From: Verrucomicrobiia bacterium
GTDB lineage: Bacteria; Verrucomicrobiota; Verrucomicrobiia; Verrucomicrobiales; Akkermansiaceae
Length of the DNA stretch: 64,000 bases
Direction of reading: 5' to 3'
Assembly: GCA_030431475.1 (NCBI GenBank)
Contig: JAUIJD010000015.1
Span: 1 to 64,000 of the forward strand
Under the pieces are notes generated by a model. It was not told where the DNA came from, made no database searches, and saw only the letters and a list, made by a program, of their open reading frames with translations. The first letter of the stretch is position 1. Each line of letters starts with the position of its first letter. The translations under genes were made by a program, and so were the position numbers. Below, piece by piece: positions 16,454 through 25,859 of this stretch.

Positions 16454-18064
16454 TCACCGCAGCAGCGGCTCGATCAGGCGCGGCTCGTCCTTCTCCGCAT
16501 CCCAGCACCCGAAGCCTGCCTTCCACTCCCACCAGCACCAGGGGATGCCGTGGCGCTCCGCCGCCTCCCGCACCGCCCGCGCGTAGCGCTTCCTCGATGC
16601 CTCGTCCGCGGCGTCGAATGCCCCGAACTCCCCGAGGTGCACCGGACGACCGAAGATCCGCGACCACTCCGCCGCCTCCGCGAAAAGCCGCTCGGCCCGA
16701 CGAATCGAACTGGGATTGCTCGCCGCCGGCCGCGTGTTGTAGTCCTCGATCCATCGCTTCAGGCCGAAGCGCTCGCGGAGTTCGGGCGGCATGGGCAGGG
16801 CCTCCTCCGGGGGACCGGGGAACACGACGCCGCGCAGCGGTTTCAGGCCGACCCATTCGGCCCCCTGGTGCGTGAACTCGAAGGGATCGTAGCAGTGGAC
16901 GCTGACGATTACCCGTTCCTCGTCATCCGGCAGGCGCAGCGCACCGAGCGAGCCGACCACCGACCATTCGCCCGGGTTCACCACCACGATGCGCTTCGGG
17001 TTGCTCCCGCGGATCGCCGCCAGCGCCTCGGCATGCACCTCGTTGAGGAGCTCGCCCCCGAGCTGGTGGCACGGTTCGTTGAGCAACTCGAAGAACAGGG
17101 CCGGCGGCCAGTCCCGGAAGTGCTCCGCGATCGCCCGCCACCCGGCGACGAACGCCTCGCGATGCTCCCCGGGTTTGTCGCACAAGGCTTCGAAGTGATG
17201 CCAGTCGAGCAGCACGCGAAGATCGCGATCGAGCGCCCGCCGGAGGACCGGCTCCAGTTCGCCCGGCAGCGGCTCCGCGATCTTCCCGTCCTCAAGATGA
17301 AAATGCCATGCCACCGGCACGCGGATGTGGTCGAAACCGGCATCGGCGATCCGGTCGATGTCCTCGACGGTGTAGCGAAGGCCCCAGCTTCCGGGTTCCG
17401 CCTCCCAGCCGTTGCCCAGATTCACCCCGCGCCCGAGCGTCGCCGCCGCCCGGTGGGCCGGCGTGTCGGACCCGAGCCGCTTCGGCGCGGCGAACGCCTC
17501 CGGCACCGCCGCCTTCACCCGGAACCGCAGGGTCACCGGCCGCCCCGCCTTCACCGGCAGCTTCGTCACCAACGGCCGCCCATGCCATGAGGCGCCCAGC
17601 TCTTTTCCGGACAGCGGCCAGTCATCGGCCGGCGGATAGTCCGCCCACGGCGACGACCAGCCATCGGGCCCTTGCGAAAAGTCGCCGTTGGAGAGCGACG
17701 TCCCCTCCACCTCGAAGTCGTCCCAGAGCAGTTCCTGACGCCACACCTCTCCCTCCTCGGCCTGGGCCCACGGGCCGTTCAGGCTCAACGCCACCTCCCC
17801 ATCCGCCCGGGGCACGAACCGCACCGTCACCGGCTGCCATCGCCACCAGGTCACCGGGGCGGACAGATCGACGAGCCGCTCCCTCGCTTCCGGGTCCTCC
17901 AACCAGCTTCCGTTCGCCACCGTTCCCGGCCAGACCTCCACCGACTCCAGCGGCGGTGCCGCGGGAGGCACGGTAAGGTGCCATCGTGCCGAGTCCGCCA
18001 TCCTGACCGGTGCCCCGGCCACCACCGCGATCGTCATCACCGCCGCCATCCACCCTGCGATCAT
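16454..18064 (-). CDS. Secreted glycoside hydrolase family 5-like enzyme
   Basis: The 536-residue product has a signal peptide (about 1-18), an N-terminal beta-sandwich-like domain (about 25-190, carbohydrate-binding in style) and a GH5 TIM barrel from about 205. Barrel landmarks are GRGVNLGNGWE at 211-221, HIRVPVAWH at 246-254, WHH at 288-290, ELLNEP with acid/base Glu330, VHCYDP at 389-394 and HLGEFGA with nucleophile Glu479. This fits endoglucanase/mannanase-like retaining enzymes; the exact substrate cannot be assigned. The gene is transcribed in the same direction as the PLD lipoprotein gene, 44 bp upstream of it. It probably acts outside the cell on beta-linked polysaccharide. Confidence 0.85.
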   Translation of the reverse strand: MIAGWMAAVMTIAVVAGAPVRMADSARWHLTVPPAAPPLESVEVWPGTVANGSWLEDPEARERLVDLSAPVTWWRWQPVTVRFVPRADGEVALSLNGPWAQAEEGEVWRQELLWDDFEVEGTSLSNGDFSQGPDGWSSPWADYPPADDWPLSGKELGASWHGRPLVTKLPVKAGRPVTLRFRVKAAVPEAFAAPKRLGSDTPAHRAAATLGRGVNLGNGWEAEPGSWGLRYTVEDIDRIADAGFDHIRVPVAWHFHLEDGKIAEPLPGELEPVLRRALDRDLRVLLDWHHFEALCDKPGEHREAFVAGWRAIAEHFRDWPPALFFELLNEPCHQLGGELLNEVHAEALAAIRGSNPKRIVVVNPGEWSVVGSLGALRLPDDEERVIVSVHCYDPFEFTHQGAEWVGLKPLRGVVFPGPPEEALPMPPELRERFGLKRWIEDYNTRPAASNPSSIRRAERLFAEAAEWSRIFGRPVHLGEFGAFDAADEASRKRYARAVREAAERHGIPWCWWEWKAGFGCWDAEKDEPRLIEPLLR

Positions 18065-18142
18065 GCCTCCTTCCTCGCACGCCCCCCGCGCCCCTTCAAG
18101 CAACCCTTGCCGCGCGACGCCGAACCGACCTAGGTTCAGGCC

Positions 18143-18451
18143 ATGGAACACCACGTCTATTTCTGGCTGAAAAGCGAGCATCAGAACGAAGCCGACCGCG
18201 CCACGTTCGAAAAGGGCCTCGCGTCACTTCTCGAGATCGACCTCGTCGCCGGCGGTCTCTGGGGCACGCCCGCTCCGGTCATGGAACGTCCGGTCATCGA
18301 CCACTCGTGGGACTACGCGCTGTCGATGCGCTTCGATTCGGTCGAGAGCCAGGATGCCTACCAGACGCACCCCGACCACGAGACCTTCATCTCCAGCTTC
18401 AAGGACTGGTGGGACAGCGTCCAGGTGCGGGACATCAAGCCGGGCGCCTAG
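18143..18451 (+). CDS. Dabb family (stress-responsive alpha/beta barrel) protein
   Basis: This small 102-residue protein begins MEHHVYFWLKSEH and carries the Dabb pattern: a histidine-rich first strand, YALSMRFDSVESQDAYQTHP in the middle and a terminal HETFISSFKDWW helix. The family forms dimeric ferredoxin-like barrels of mostly unknown function; some members are plant stress proteins or cyclases. It stands alone, divergent from the GH5 gene. Its TAG stop shares the CTAG tetramer with the stop of the convergent sugar porter gene, so the two coding regions overlap by four bases. Confidence 0.8.
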   Translation: MEHHVYFWLKSEHQNEADRATFEKGLASLLEIDLVAGGLWGTPAPVMERPVIDHSWDYALSMRFDSVESQDAYQTHPDHETFISSFKDWWDSVQVRDIKPGA

Positions 18452-19806
18452 CGATTCCCCCACTGCCTCTCGATCTCCTCGAGCGGCCGCCCCTTCGTCT
18501 CGGGCACCATCAGTGCGATCCACACGACCTGCAGGACCATCATCCCGCAGAAGAAAAGGAACACCAGGCTGGGCGCGAACCAGCTCACCATCGACGGAAA
18601 GAAAAGCGTCAGCAGCGCCGCGAAAATCCAGTGCGTGAAGCTGCCCAGCGAGGTCCCCTGCGCCCGGTGGCGGTTGGGAAAGATCTCGGAGATGAAGACC
18701 CAGATCACCGCGCCCTGCCCGACCGCGTGCGCCGCGATGAAGGCGAAGACGAAGTAGGGGATCAGCGCCCCGACGTCCGAGCGGCCGGCATCGACCTGAT
18801 GGAAGGCCCACGCGCACAGGCCGAGCGAGACGATGTAGCCGGCCGAGCCCAGATAGAGCAGGGTGCGACGCCCGAGCCGGTCGATCAGCCACAGCCCGAC
18901 GAAGGTGAAGACGAGATTCGTCACCCCGATGCCGATCGTCTGCAGCAGCGCGGCCTGCCCCTCCAGCCCCGCCATTTCGAAAATGCGCTTGGAGAAATAG
19001 AGCACCGCGTTGATGCCCGAGAGCTGGTTGAAGAAGGCGATCAGGAACGCCAGCAGGATGGGCACCCGCAGCCGCCGGCTCCAGAAGCGCCCGGTGCTGG
19101 TCTGCTCGTCCGCCGCCTTCGCGATGGTCTCCACCTTCCCCTCGATCTCCTCGGCCGTGGCCGCCGGATCGATCATTGCCAGCACCTTCGCGCCGGCCTC
19201 CGGCTCACCGCGGATCCCGATCAGCCACCGCGGGCTCTCGGGGAGCGTGAAACACATCACGCTGTAGACCAGCGCCGGCACGGCCTCGACACCCAGCATC
19301 CAGCGCCACGCCTCGCCGGGCAGCGAGCCGCCCTCGCCCAACCAGGCGATAACCGCGTTCGAGGCGAAGGCGATCAGGATCCCGAACACGATGTTGAACT
19401 GGAACATCCCCGCCAAGCGCCCACGCCAACCCGGCGGCGCGATTTCGGAAATGAACAAGGGCGCGACGACCGTCGAGATCCCCACCCCGACGCCGCCGAT
19501 GAAACGGGCGACCATGAAGGAATACACGCCCGTCGCCAGCCCCGACCACAGCGCCGAAACGAGATAGAGGATCCCGATCGATAGCAGGGTCCGGCGCCGC
19601 CCGAAGCGATCGGCCGGCCAGCTCGCGACCAGCGATCCCGCCACCGTGCCCCACAGTGCCATGCTCAGCGCCAGCCCGTGAACGCCCGGGCTCAGTCCCC
19701 ACAGCTCCTCGATCGACTGCTCCGCCCCGGAAATGACCACGGTGTCGAAACCGAACAGAAACCCGGCCAGCGCCGCGGTGATCGACCAGAGAAGCAGTTT
19801 GTTCAT
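18448..19806 (-). CDS. MFS sugar porter
   Basis: This 452-residue, twelve-span transporter belongs to the sugar porter family of the major facilitator superfamily. Signature sequences include FGFDTVVISGAEQ in the first span, ADRFGRRRTL between spans 2 and 3, PESPRWLIG after span 6, QLSGINAVLYFSKRIF in span 7 and DRLGRRTLLYLGSAG after span 8, with PETKGRPLEEIE at the end. These are the classical hexose/pentose proton symporter motifs. I chose ATG 19806; a longer frame to 19932 adds low-quality sequence. The GH32 fructanase gene lies 55 bp upstream on the same strand, so fructose uptake is a reasonable inference. Confidence 0.9.
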   Translation of the reverse strand: MNKLLLWSITAALAGFLFGFDTVVISGAEQSIEELWGLSPGVHGLALSMALWGTVAGSLVASWPADRFGRRRTLLSIGILYLVSALWSGLATGVYSFMVARFIGGVGVGISTVVAPLFISEIAPPGWRGRLAGMFQFNIVFGILIAFASNAVIAWLGEGGSLPGEAWRWMLGVEAVPALVYSVMCFTLPESPRWLIGIRGEPEAGAKVLAMIDPAATAEEIEGKVETIAKAADEQTSTGRFWSRRLRVPILLAFLIAFFNQLSGINAVLYFSKRIFEMAGLEGQAALLQTIGIGVTNLVFTFVGLWLIDRLGRRTLLYLGSAGYIVSLGLCAWAFHQVDAGRSDVGALIPYFVFAFIAAHAVGQGAVIWVFISEIFPNRHRAQGTSLGSFTHWIFAALLTLFFPSMVSWFAPSLVFLFFCGMMVLQVVWIALMVPETKGRPLEEIERQWGNR

Positions 19807-19861
19807 GGAGTTCTTCGATCCAAACGAGGAAGCGGTGCGGAGTGCAAGGCGGCAGGCCGGT

Positions 19862-21985
19862 TCATCGATTCCACACCGAGCCGAGACGATGCACCCGCAG
19901 CTCGTCGAAATGGACCTCCCCACCGGTGGCAATCACCGTCAGCGGCCCGCCGCGTTGATCGACATAGCTCCCGACATAGGTCCCGTTGGCGAACACCTCG
20001 ATCGTCCCGACATCGGAGAACACCCGCAACCGCAGCTTGCCGTCGACCACGGCCTGCCGCCCCTCGGCACCGCCCAGCGTCCGGGTCGCTCGATCCCAGC
20101 CGATGGACTCGCCCAGCACCGTCACGCCGCAGCGTTCGGCCGTCGTCTTCTCCAGGTCGATCACCGCTTCGATCTCGAAGCTCCTCCCACGGAAGCCCTC
20201 GATCTTCTCGCCGTCGGAGCGCAGGCCGACGCCCGCATCCTTTGTTCGCCGCCTCAGCCCCCGCGCTTCCGGCGACGGTTCGATCCACAACCTCACCTCG
20301 CCGTCGACCTCGCGCAGCGAGAAGTCCATCGGCAGGGTCATCTGCAGGCTGAAGGGCGCGCCGCCGAAGGCCGCGATGTCACCGCGCATCCAGCCAAAAT
20401 GCACCCGTCTCCCGTCGGGCGCACTGTCGTAGGTCTGCCCGGCGTAGGCGTTCCCCCAGTAGTGGCGCTGCGGTTCGCCGGAGGGCTCGAAGTGTTCGCC
20501 ATCGAAGTCACCGATCCGGTAGAGACCCTTCGCACCCCACACGACCCACTTCGTGCGCTGCGGGTCACCGTCGATCGCCAGCTCGAAAAGGTCCGGGCAC
20601 TCCGAGTCACCCGGGATCCGGTAGGTCGAGGCCTGCCTCCATGACACCAGGTCAGGGGAAACGTGGATCCCGTACTCGTCCCGGTCGTGATAGAGCGCCA
20701 TCACCCACCTGGCAGTGGGCTCGTGCCAGAACACCTTGGGGTCGCGGTTGCCGCCGACGAGGTGCTCCAGCACCGGATTCCCGTCGAATTTCGAAAAGGT
20801 CCGTCCACCGTCCGCACTGTAGGCCACCCCCTGGGTCGCCCGCTGACCCGGTTCGAGCGCCAGTTCGCCCCACGCGGTGTAGGCGAGTCCGAGCCCTTCC
20901 CGGTCGCCCACCGGCAACGCGCTCCGCTTTGCCGGAACGACAAAACCCGAACCCGAATACATCACGCCCTGCGGACCCGGCACCAGCGCCGGCGGAAGTT
21001 CCTCCCAGTGGAACAGGTCGTCGCTGACCGCGTGCCCCCAGGTCATGTTGTCCCAGAAGATGTTGTAGGGATTGTGCTGGTAGCACAGGTGCCAGGTGCC
21101 GTCATGATACACCAGACCGTTCGGATCATTGATCCATCCGCGCCGGCTGGTGAAATGATAAAGCGGCCGGCGGTCTTCCTGATAGATCATCTCCTCGCCC
21201 GGATAGTCATCGGACAGGGCCACCCGCTCCCAGGCTTCGCGCAGCTCCCTCGGCAGCCTCGCGGAAACGGTCAGCGTCTTGCCCCGATGATCGGCGAGGT
21301 CGGTGAACACCCAGAAGTCCGGATCGCCACTCAACGCGATGTTCGCGTAGGTGAAGGGTTCGCCGTCGAGGGTCATCACGAAGCGCCGGCTTGCGGTCTT
21401 GTCGCGGGTCACCGGCCAGGCGAGGTAGCGACCCTCCACCCCCCAGCTCCGCTCGACCTCGACCACGGCCGGCGTGTCGCTGAGCCGGATCGCATCGACC
21501 GTGATGTGCCCCCAGCCGCCGCGCCGCCGGTCGACCACCTCCAGCCGCGCCTCGCGGCCGTCGAGGTCCGACACATCCCAGCTCCGCCACTCAAGCGCCT
21601 CGCTGCCGCCCGACCCGGTGTTCGGGCCCGTCGCCGTGCGCAGCACCTCGCCTTCCGGCGACACCAGGTTGAGGCAGGTCTCGCCCGGGTAGGCCCCTCC
21701 TCCGATGAGGAAGTTCAGGTGCCTTCGTTCGATCCGGAAAGCCCGCGAGCGGAGCCGGCCCGTCGAGTCATCGCCGCCGTGATAGCTGCTCGCATGGCCG
21801 CGTCGCTCGTAGCCGCTCACCTCCATCTGGTTCGGCAGGGTTCCCCGGGCCGGCCCTTTTCCGAAGGCCTCCCCCTCGACCGTCCATCCCCCGAAGCCCT
21901 CCGCCTCGAAGTCGTCGATCACGAGGTCCTCCGCGAATCCGAGGACCGGAAACAGGGCGAGCGAGGCAAGTCGATGAAAGCGCAT
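19862..21985 (-). CDS. Secreted glycoside hydrolase family 32 (levanase/inulinase-like)
   Basis: The 707-residue product has a signal peptide (about 1-18) and an N-terminal 150-residue sandwich domain beginning DLVIDDFEAEGFGGW. The GH32 five-blade propeller and C-terminal sandwich follow. The three catalytic motifs are intact: WINDPNG with nucleophile Asp287, RDP at 414-416 and ECPD with acid/base Glu462. GH32 enzymes hydrolyse beta-fructosides such as sucrose, inulin and levan. The extra N-terminal domain, which recurs in Verrucomicrobial and Planctomycetal GH32 proteins, may bind substrate. It is followed 55 bp later by the sugar porter gene, giving a compact fructan-use unit. A possible promoter region lies at 21986-22037, downstream of hrpA. 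Confidence 0.9.
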   Translation of the reverse strand: MRFHRLASLALFPVLGFAEDLVIDDFEAEGFGGWTVEGEAFGKGPARGTLPNQMEVSGYERRGHASSYHGGDDSTGRLRSRAFRIERRHLNFLIGGGAYPGETCLNLVSPEGEVLRTATGPNTGSGGSEALEWRSWDVSDLDGREARLEVVDRRRGGWGHITVDAIRLSDTPAVVEVERSWGVEGRYLAWPVTRDKTASRRFVMTLDGEPFTYANIALSGDPDFWVFTDLADHRGKTLTVSARLPRELREAWERVALSDDYPGEEMIYQEDRRPLYHFTSRRGWINDPNGLVYHDGTWHLCYQHNPYNIFWDNMTWGHAVSDDLFHWEELPPALVPGPQGVMYSGSGFVVPAKRSALPVGDREGLGLAYTAWGELALEPGQRATQGVAYSADGGRTFSKFDGNPVLEHLVGGNRDPKVFWHEPTARWVMALYHDRDEYGIHVSPDLVSWRQASTYRIPGDSECPDLFELAIDGDPQRTKWVVWGAKGLYRIGDFDGEHFEPSGEPQRHYWGNAYAGQTYDSAPDGRRVHFGWMRGDIAAFGGAPFSLQMTLPMDFSLREVDGEVRLWIEPSPEARGLRRRTKDAGVGLRSDGEKIEGFRGRSFEIEAVIDLEKTTAERCGVTVLGESIGWDRATRTLGGAEGRQAVVDGKLRLRVFSDVGTIEVFANGTYVGSYVDQRGGPLTVIATGGEVHFDELRVHRLGSVWNR

Positions 21986-22037
21986 GACCCCATCCTACGG
22001 GGCAACCACCCGCGCCCCTTCCACCCCGACCGGGGGG

Positions 22038-25000
22038 CTACCAGCCCTTGCGCAGCCGCTTCTCGCTGACCTTTTCCACCACCGGCACGTCGGGCGCGAA
22101 CAGCGACACGCGGAACTCCTCGAGCATCCACCCGTAGTCCCACAACACCGGGTTCTCCGGCTCCGCGGTCCACGCCGCGAACCACGGCTCCCAGTGCTCC
22201 CGCACCCGGTCCATCTTCTCGAGGTCCTTGCCGATCGGCAGGCTCTTCAGCCGTCCCAGACGCGAGCGCACGGCCCGCAGCCGACGTTCGTAGTCGATCA
22301 CCCGGAAATAGCCCGCCTGCCACGCGAAGCGCGGCCGGAACAACCAGGCGAGTTGCTCCTCGAGATCCTCCGCCACCTCGGCCAGGTGGCGATCGCCCTT
22401 CATCCCGTGGATCGCCTCGCGGGCGTGCTGCAGGTCCTCGGTCGCCTGCTCCAGCGAGGCCCCGATTTTCTGCGCCGCCGGCCACCACTCGCTGCGGGCC
22501 TCCTCCGCCCGCGTCGCGAACTCCTCGGCCGTCGAGATCCTGCCGCGACCCAGCGCCCCCTCCGCGGCCAGCGCGACGAGGTCGTCCGTCGGACACTTCA
22601 ACCGCGGCAACTCGATCTTCGCCATCAAGCCCAGCGGCATCTTCTTGCGCACGTAGGCCGCCTGCTCCGGCTGGGCCGCCATCATCAGGCGTGCCACCCC
22701 GGCCCGATGCGACTCCGCCGCTTCCGCCGCCCGCGAGAAGGCCCGGGTTCCCACCGTGCCTCCCTCGTCCACCAGCGCCGGGAAGGCCCGCGAACCGGAC
22801 ATCTCGACCGCCTCCGGCAGCTCCATCTCCGGCCAGCCGCTCCAGCCCGAGCTCTCCCATTCCTCGTTCGCCGACTCCTCGAAGCGCTCCTTCACCATCG
22901 CCCCGAGCTGCTGCCGGAGTTCCGACACCGAGGTGCCGAGCGCGACCTCCTCGCCCTCGTCGTCGCAGATCCAGATCTTGGTCACCAGCTCGTCCGGCAA
23001 ACGCGACCACTCGAAATCCCCGACGCCGATCTCGAAACCGGACGCTTCCGTTAGAAACGCCGCCAGACACCTGCCGACGTCCTTGTCCCGAGGCTGGGTC
23101 CACCAACGATCCGCGAACACCCGCGCCCGGTCGGCCACCGGCTGGCACGCCCGCCGCAGATGCTTCGGCAGCGAGCGGATCAGCCACTCGGCCCGCCGTT
23201 CGAGGTCGCCCGGCACCCCCCATCCCGGCAACCACTCGGGGAGATGCGGGAGCTGGTCGATGTGCACTCCCAGCGTCACGCCGTCGTCCCTCGCCCCCGG
23301 ATCGCAGCGGTAGTACACCGCGTACTCCTGCCCCTCGTGCTCGATCCAGTCGGGGAAGCCCGAGAGGTCCAGCCCTTCGAGATCCTCCAGCACCACGTCC
23401 TCGCGCCCCGGCAGGTTCGATTCCTCATGCTGCTTGCGCCAGCGGTGGAACGCCTTCGCCGTGCTCATCCCGTCCGGCAGCCGGCTCTCGTAGAAATCCA
23501 GCACCGCCTCCTCGCTCCACAGGCCGTCCCGTCGGCGCAGCTTGTGTTCCATCAGCTCGACCTCGCCGCGGAGCTCCCGGAGACGATCGACGATCCGCGA
23601 CTTCCCCTTCACCCCGCCCTGCATCAGGCCCTCGCGGATGAAGATCTGCCGCGCTCCAACCGGATCAATCCGCCCGAAATGCACCCGCCTCCCCGCCACG
23701 ATCGGCAGGCCGCCGCAGATCACCGTCTCCTTCGCGTACACCGCCCCCTGGCCCTGCTCCCAGTGACCGTCGGAGTAGCGGCACCGGCAAAGGTGCGGCG
23801 CCACCTGCTCGACCCAGGCCGGATCGATCCGTGCCAGCCGCCGCGCCCACAGCCGGGTCGTCTCGACGAGTTCCATCGCCATCACCCACTCGAAGCGCTT
23901 CCCGCCGAACAGGCCCGACCCCGGAAACACCGCAAAGACCCCCCCGCTCGCCGAGCGATACGCCCGTTCCTCGCGATCCCACAGGCCGAACTGCCGCGGC
24001 ACCCCCGCCAGCAAAGCCCGATGGAAACACGCGGAGTCCGGCAGCGCCGTGGCTGCCCCGGCCCGGGGCAGCCTGCCCGCCGTAGCCTTGGCGAAGGAGG
24101 GGCCGTGGTTGCGGCGGCCCGCCGCAAACTCTGAAGCGAGTTCATCATGCACGTTCCCCCACTCCACCACCCTCCGGTAGTTGAGAAAGTTCTCCCGGCA
24201 GAACTTCCGCAGCCGGTTCCCGTGCCACCGTCTGCCCTTGCGAAACTCCTGCAGGGCCCGCCACAGGAGCAGCACCGAGAGAAAGTCACTCTCCTCGTGC
24301 CGCCACTTCGAGTGCGCCTTGTCGGCCTCCTTCTGCTTCTCCTTCGGCCGCTCCCGCACGTCCTGCGTCTCCAGCCCCGCCACGACCGGGAGCACGTCGG
24401 CGAGCACCCCTTCCTCCCGGGCCTCCATAAGCATCCGTGCCAGCCGCGGATCGACCGGCATCCGCGCCATCTCTCGCCCCGACTCCGTGAGGTGCTTGTC
24501 GCGATCCAGCGCCCCGACCTCGCGCAAAGTACGATACCCCTCGGAGATCGCCTTCGGTGCCGGCGGATCGAGGAAGGGGAAGTCCTCGATGTCCGGCAAC
24601 CCCAGCGATTTCATCCGCAGGATCACCCCGGCCAGCGAGCTGCGCCGGATCTCCGGGTCGGTGAACTCCGGACGCGACTCGAGATTCTCCTCGTCGTAGA
24701 GCCTCACGCACACCCCCTCGCGCACCCGGCCGCAGCGTCCCTTGCGCTGGCGGGCGCTGGCCTGGCTCACGTCCTCGATCTGCAGCCGCTGCACCCCGCG
24801 CCCCGGACTCCAGCGGCTCACCCGCGCCAGCCCGGAATCCACGACGCACACGATGCGCGGGATCGTCAACGAGGTCTCCGCCACGTTCGTCGCCAGCACG
24901 ATCCGCCGCTTCGGTCCCGGATGAAACACCCGCTGCTGGTCGCCCAGCCCGAGTCGCGCGAAGAGCGGCAGCACCTCGGTGTTCCGATACCGCCGTCCCT

Positions 25001-25829
25001 CCAGCGCCTCCGCACAATCGCGGATCTCGCGCTCGCCGGGAAGAAACACCAGCACGTCCCCGTCCTCGACCCCGCTCAACCAGTCGACCGCCCGCACCAC
25101 CCCGTCGGCCAGGTCCTCGTCCTCGTCCCCCGGCATGAACCGCTCCTCCACCGGAAAGGTCCGTCCCTCCGCCTCGATGACAGGCACCGTGGCTGCCCCG
25201 GCCCGGGGCAGGCCGTGGTCGCGGCGGCCCGCCGCGTCCGCAAAGTACTCCGCAAACGCCCCCGCATCCAGCGTCGCCGAGGAAATCACGATCCGCAGCT
25301 CCGGCCGCCGCGCGAGCAACCGCTTCAGATACCCCAGCAGGAAGTCGACGTTCAGCGATCGCTCATGCGCCTCGTCGAGGATCAGCGCATCATACCGCCG
25401 CAGATCCGGATCCCCCTGCGTTTCCGCCAGCAGGATCCCGTCGGTCATGAACTTGATCCGCGTCTCCTTCGAGGTCCGGTCCTCGAAGCGCACCTGGTAG
25501 CCGACGAATCCGCCCAGCGGCACCCGCAGTTCCTCTGCCACCCGCTCCGCCACGCTCGCCGCCGCGATCCGCCGCGGCTGCGTGCAGCCGATCCAGCGGG
25601 CTTTCCCACTCCGCAATCCGCAATCCGCAATCCGCGATCCGAGCGCCTCCGCCACCATCTTCGGCAGTTGCGTCGTCTTGCCGGACCCCGTTTCCGAAAC
25701 GACGACCACCACCTGGTGCTCGCGGATCGCCTCCACGATCTCGCGCCGACGCGCCACCACCGGCAGCGCCTCGGGATAGTTCAGCTTCGGCAAGCCATTC
25801 CGCATCGCGCGCGGAGCAAAACCCGGCAC
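22038..25829 (-). CDS. hrpA: ATP-dependent RNA helicase HrpA
   Basis: This 1263-residue DEAH-box helicase has SETGSGKT at 45-52, DEAH at 152-155, SSAT at 183-186, then helicase C-terminal motifs (TNVAETSLTIP, QRKGRCGR) and the long HrpA-specific C-terminal half (DUF3418-type). E. coli HrpA, about 1300 residues, rescues stalled ribosomes; the same role is likely here. Three stretches do not belong to the family and correspond to repeats in the DNA: near 64-75 (7-bp tandem repeats), 199-215, and 569-595. The last two encode nearly the same peptide around GLPRAGAAT or RLPRAGAAT. All keep the frame. Start is ATG 25829, with ATG 25805 as alternative. It is divergent from a sulfatase gene across an inverted repeat. 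Confidence 0.92.
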   Translation of the reverse strand: MPGFAPRAMRNGLPKLNYPEALPVVARRREIVEAIREHQVVVVVSETGSGKTTQLPKMVAEALGSRIADCGLRSGKARWIGCTQPRRIAAASVAERVAEELRVPLGGFVGYQVRFEDRTSKETRIKFMTDGILLAETQGDPDLRRYDALILDEAHERSLNVDFLLGYLKRLLARRPELRIVISSATLDAGAFAEYFADAAGRRDHGLPRAGAATVPVIEAEGRTFPVEERFMPGDEDEDLADGVVRAVDWLSGVEDGDVLVFLPGEREIRDCAEALEGRRYRNTEVLPLFARLGLGDQQRVFHPGPKRRIVLATNVAETSLTIPRIVCVVDSGLARVSRWSPGRGVQRLQIEDVSQASARQRKGRCGRVREGVCVRLYDEENLESRPEFTDPEIRRSSLAGVILRMKSLGLPDIEDFPFLDPPAPKAISEGYRTLREVGALDRDKHLTESGREMARMPVDPRLARMLMEAREEGVLADVLPVVAGLETQDVRERPKEKQKEADKAHSKWRHEESDFLSVLLLWRALQEFRKGRRWHGNRLRKFCRENFLNYRRVVEWGNVHDELASEFAAGRRNHGPSFAKATAGRLPRAGAATALPDSACFHRALLAGVPRQFGLWDREERAYRSASGGVFAVFPGSGLFGGKRFEWVMAMELVETTRLWARRLARIDPAWVEQVAPHLCRCRYSDGHWEQGQGAVYAKETVICGGLPIVAGRRVHFGRIDPVGARQIFIREGLMQGGVKGKSRIVDRLRELRGEVELMEHKLRRRDGLWSEEAVLDFYESRLPDGMSTAKAFHRWRKQHEESNLPGREDVVLEDLEGLDLSGFPDWIEHEGQEYAVYYRCDPGARDDGVTLGVHIDQLPHLPEWLPGWGVPGDLERRAEWLIRSLPKHLRRACQPVADRARVFADRWWTQPRDKDVGRCLAAFLTEASGFEIGVGDFEWSRLPDELVTKIWICDDEGEEVALGTSVSELRQQLGAMVKERFEESANEEWESSGWSGWPEMELPEAVEMSGSRAFPALVDEGGTVGTRAFSRAAEAAESHRAGVARLMMAAQPEQAAYVRKKMPLGLMAKIELPRLKCPTDDLVALAAEGALGRGRISTAEEFATRAEEARSEWWPAAQKIGASLEQATEDLQHAREAIHGMKGDRHLAEVAEDLEEQLAWLFRPRFAWQAGYFRVIDYERRLRAVRSRLGRLKSLPIGKDLEKMDRVREHWEPWFAAWTAEPENPVLWDYGWMLEEFRVSLFAPDVPVVEKVSEKRLRKGW
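24047..24125. repeat. In-frame palindromic insertion in hrpA, long copy
   Basis: This copy shares its left 25 bp (ending in the palindrome TGCCCCGGCCCGGGGCA) and its right 24 bp with the copy at 25187-25235, with one base change. Between them it carries an extra 30 bp, including the stretch GCCGTAGCCTTGGCGAAGG, that the other copy lacks. Both total lengths keep the hrpA frame once flanks are counted. Read in the hrpA frame it gives the peptide segment PSFAKATAGRLPRAGAAT, a string I recall from repeat-derived insertions in proteins of unrelated bacteria. Confidence 0.8.
25187..25235. repeat. In-frame palindromic insertion in hrpA, short copy
   Basis: This 49-bp repeat unit around TGCCCCGGCCCGGGGCA is nearly identical to the two ends of the 24047-24125 copy. 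It encodes residues of about 199-215 of HrpA, just after helicase motif III, where other HrpA proteins go directly from the AEYF segment to PVI(E/D)V. Confidence 0.8.
25611..25638. repeat. 7-bp tandem repeat inside hrpA
   Basis: Four tandem copies of CCGCAAT (the fourth is CCGCGAT) lie in the hrpA coding region. They encode part of an extra loop, about residues 64-75, between motif I and motif Ia that has no counterpart in the usual family pattern. Confidence 0.75.
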
Positions 25830-25859
25830 CGCCGCCGCGACAAGCGAAGGAGCGTCAAA

